From an archaeon (GTDB lineage: Archaea; Thermoproteota; Nitrososphaeria; Nitrososphaerales; Gagatemarchaeaceae), in contig JAKAOG010000005.1 in NCBI GenBank assembly GCA_021823325.1, forward strand, positions 1-48,925: a DNA stretch of 48,925 nt, written 5' to 3'. The notes beneath the pieces are model-generated. The model saw only the letters and a list, made by a program, of their open reading frames with translations. It ran no database searches and was not told the origin of the DNA. A program made the translations under genes and the position numbers. Of the stretch, positions 48,572 to 48,925 are shown one piece after another; positions within the stretch are counted from its first letter, which is position 1; each line of letters starts with the position of its first letter.

Positions 48572-48925
48572 ACGGCCGCCTTCACAAACCGTTCCGCTTC
48601 GGTCATCGTGACCTTCGAGTTGTTGTAGGACGCCTTCTTGATCGCCTCGCCGTAACGGAACCAGCCGTACCCCTGGTGCTCAAAGGAGATTTTGACGCTC
48701 TCGCTTGCCGTGGACGCGAGGAGGTACACGACCTCCTTGTGGACGTTCTTCCCGTCCCTCCGATAGAAGTATTCGATCACCTTTCTGAACCCCGGGATTA
48801 TGCTGATGTCCGTGAGACCGGTCTCCTCGCGCACCTCCCTCAGGACTGTCTGGAGCTCGCTCTCCCCCTTCTCGATGCCCCCCTTCGGGAAGTCCCAGCG
48901 CCCGGCGTTCTGCAGGAGGAGGTAC
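48568..48925 (-). CDS. NUDIX hydrolase (5' part cut by window edge)
   Basis: The visible 119 codons include an almost complete NUDIX box (FPKGGIEKGESELQTVLREV followed by REETG), with the catalytic Glu residues intact. It is preceded by RWDFPKGG and followed by SIIPGFRKVIEYFYRRDGKN and VVYLLAS. The arrangement resembles diadenosine tetraphosphate-type hydrolases. The start lies beyond 48925. The 3' end overlaps the preceding convergent gene by 4 bp. Confidence 0.9.
   Translation of the reverse strand, partial: YLLLQNAGRWDFPKGGIEKGESELQTVLREVREETGLTDISIIPGFRKVIEYFYRRDGKNVHKEVVYLLASTASESVKISFEHQGYGWFRYGEAIKKASYNNSKVTMTEAERFVKAAV

Noticed and set aside
1-48925. CRISPR arrays, rRNA and tRNA genes
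   Set aside because: No regularly spaced repeats, rRNA landmarks or complete tRNA folds were found by reading both strands. A covariance-model search would be needed to exclude small RNAs.

Overview
The window is about 49 kb of GC-rich archaeal chromosome. The archaeal assignment rests on a RIO2 kinase, an LSm protein, a RadA/RadB-type recombinase, an RqcH/NEMF homologue, an EMC6-like protein, DUF373, a ThiR-type HTH-ThiN regulator and a PhoU protein with an AbrB-like N-terminus. Most transcription units also have a TATA-like box about 26-30 bp before the start codon, the pattern of leaderless archaeal mRNAs. I infer a heterotrophic member of the Thermoproteota (TACK), perhaps Nitrososphaeria-like. 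No rRNA or tRNA was seen to settle this.

Layout. 1-8.9 kb: a left-truncated trpB2 diverging from an HTH-ACT regulator, a PfkB kinase, a methyltransferase, a coiled-coil protein with an operator-like palindrome, an ECF S-component, an isocitrate/isopropylmalate-type dehydrogenase, MarC, acylphosphatase, a MIP18/DUF59 protein, a YbaK-type deacylase and a PhoU regulator. 9-16 kb: CTP synthase, a ThiR-like regulator diverging from an ECF S-component and an AIR-synthase-like enzyme, then DeoC converging on a nucleoside hydrolase. 15-19.7 kb: an information-processing cluster (RIO2, LSm, RadB-like, EMC6-like, RqcH). 19.6-24.4 kb: acyl-CoA dehydrogenase, EtfB, EtfA and a membrane Fe-S/CCG protein like EtfD, a route for electrons from acyl-CoA oxidation to quinone. 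24.6-32.2 kb: a small exported protein, MmgE/PrpD, an F420-type flavin enzyme, a UbiA prenyltransferase, a GNAT with a damaged 5' end, a variant CPBP protease and acetoacetyl-CoA synthetase.

The clearest unusual structure is a 3,500-bp AT-richer element at 32,233-35,732. It has 33-bp perfect terminal inverted repeats inside an ungapped imperfect repeat of about 80 bp, and a 10-bp target duplication. It lies in the promoter of a thiolase gene, between that gene and acetoacetyl-CoA synthetase. It carries four or five genes on one strand (methyltransferase, membrane protein, Schlafen/AlbA_2-HEAT protein, winged-helix protein, 39-aa membrane peptide) and no recognisable transposase. The target duplication has recreated the thiolase TATA box.

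35.7-48.9 kb: the thiolase/DUF35 pair, a large secreted Ser/Thr-rich protein, a branched-chain aminotransferase, a second thiolase, a long-chain acyl-CoA synthetase, DUF373 plus cis-prenyltransferase, an eL22-like ribosomal protein, two conserved proteins of unknown function and a right-truncated NUDIX hydrolase. Acyl-CoA ligases, thiolases, acyl-CoA dehydrogenase, ETF and EtfD together suggest growth on fatty or keto acids feeding acetyl-CoA and a (mena)quinone pool. Hydratase and hydroxyacyl-CoA dehydrogenase genes would have to lie elsewhere.
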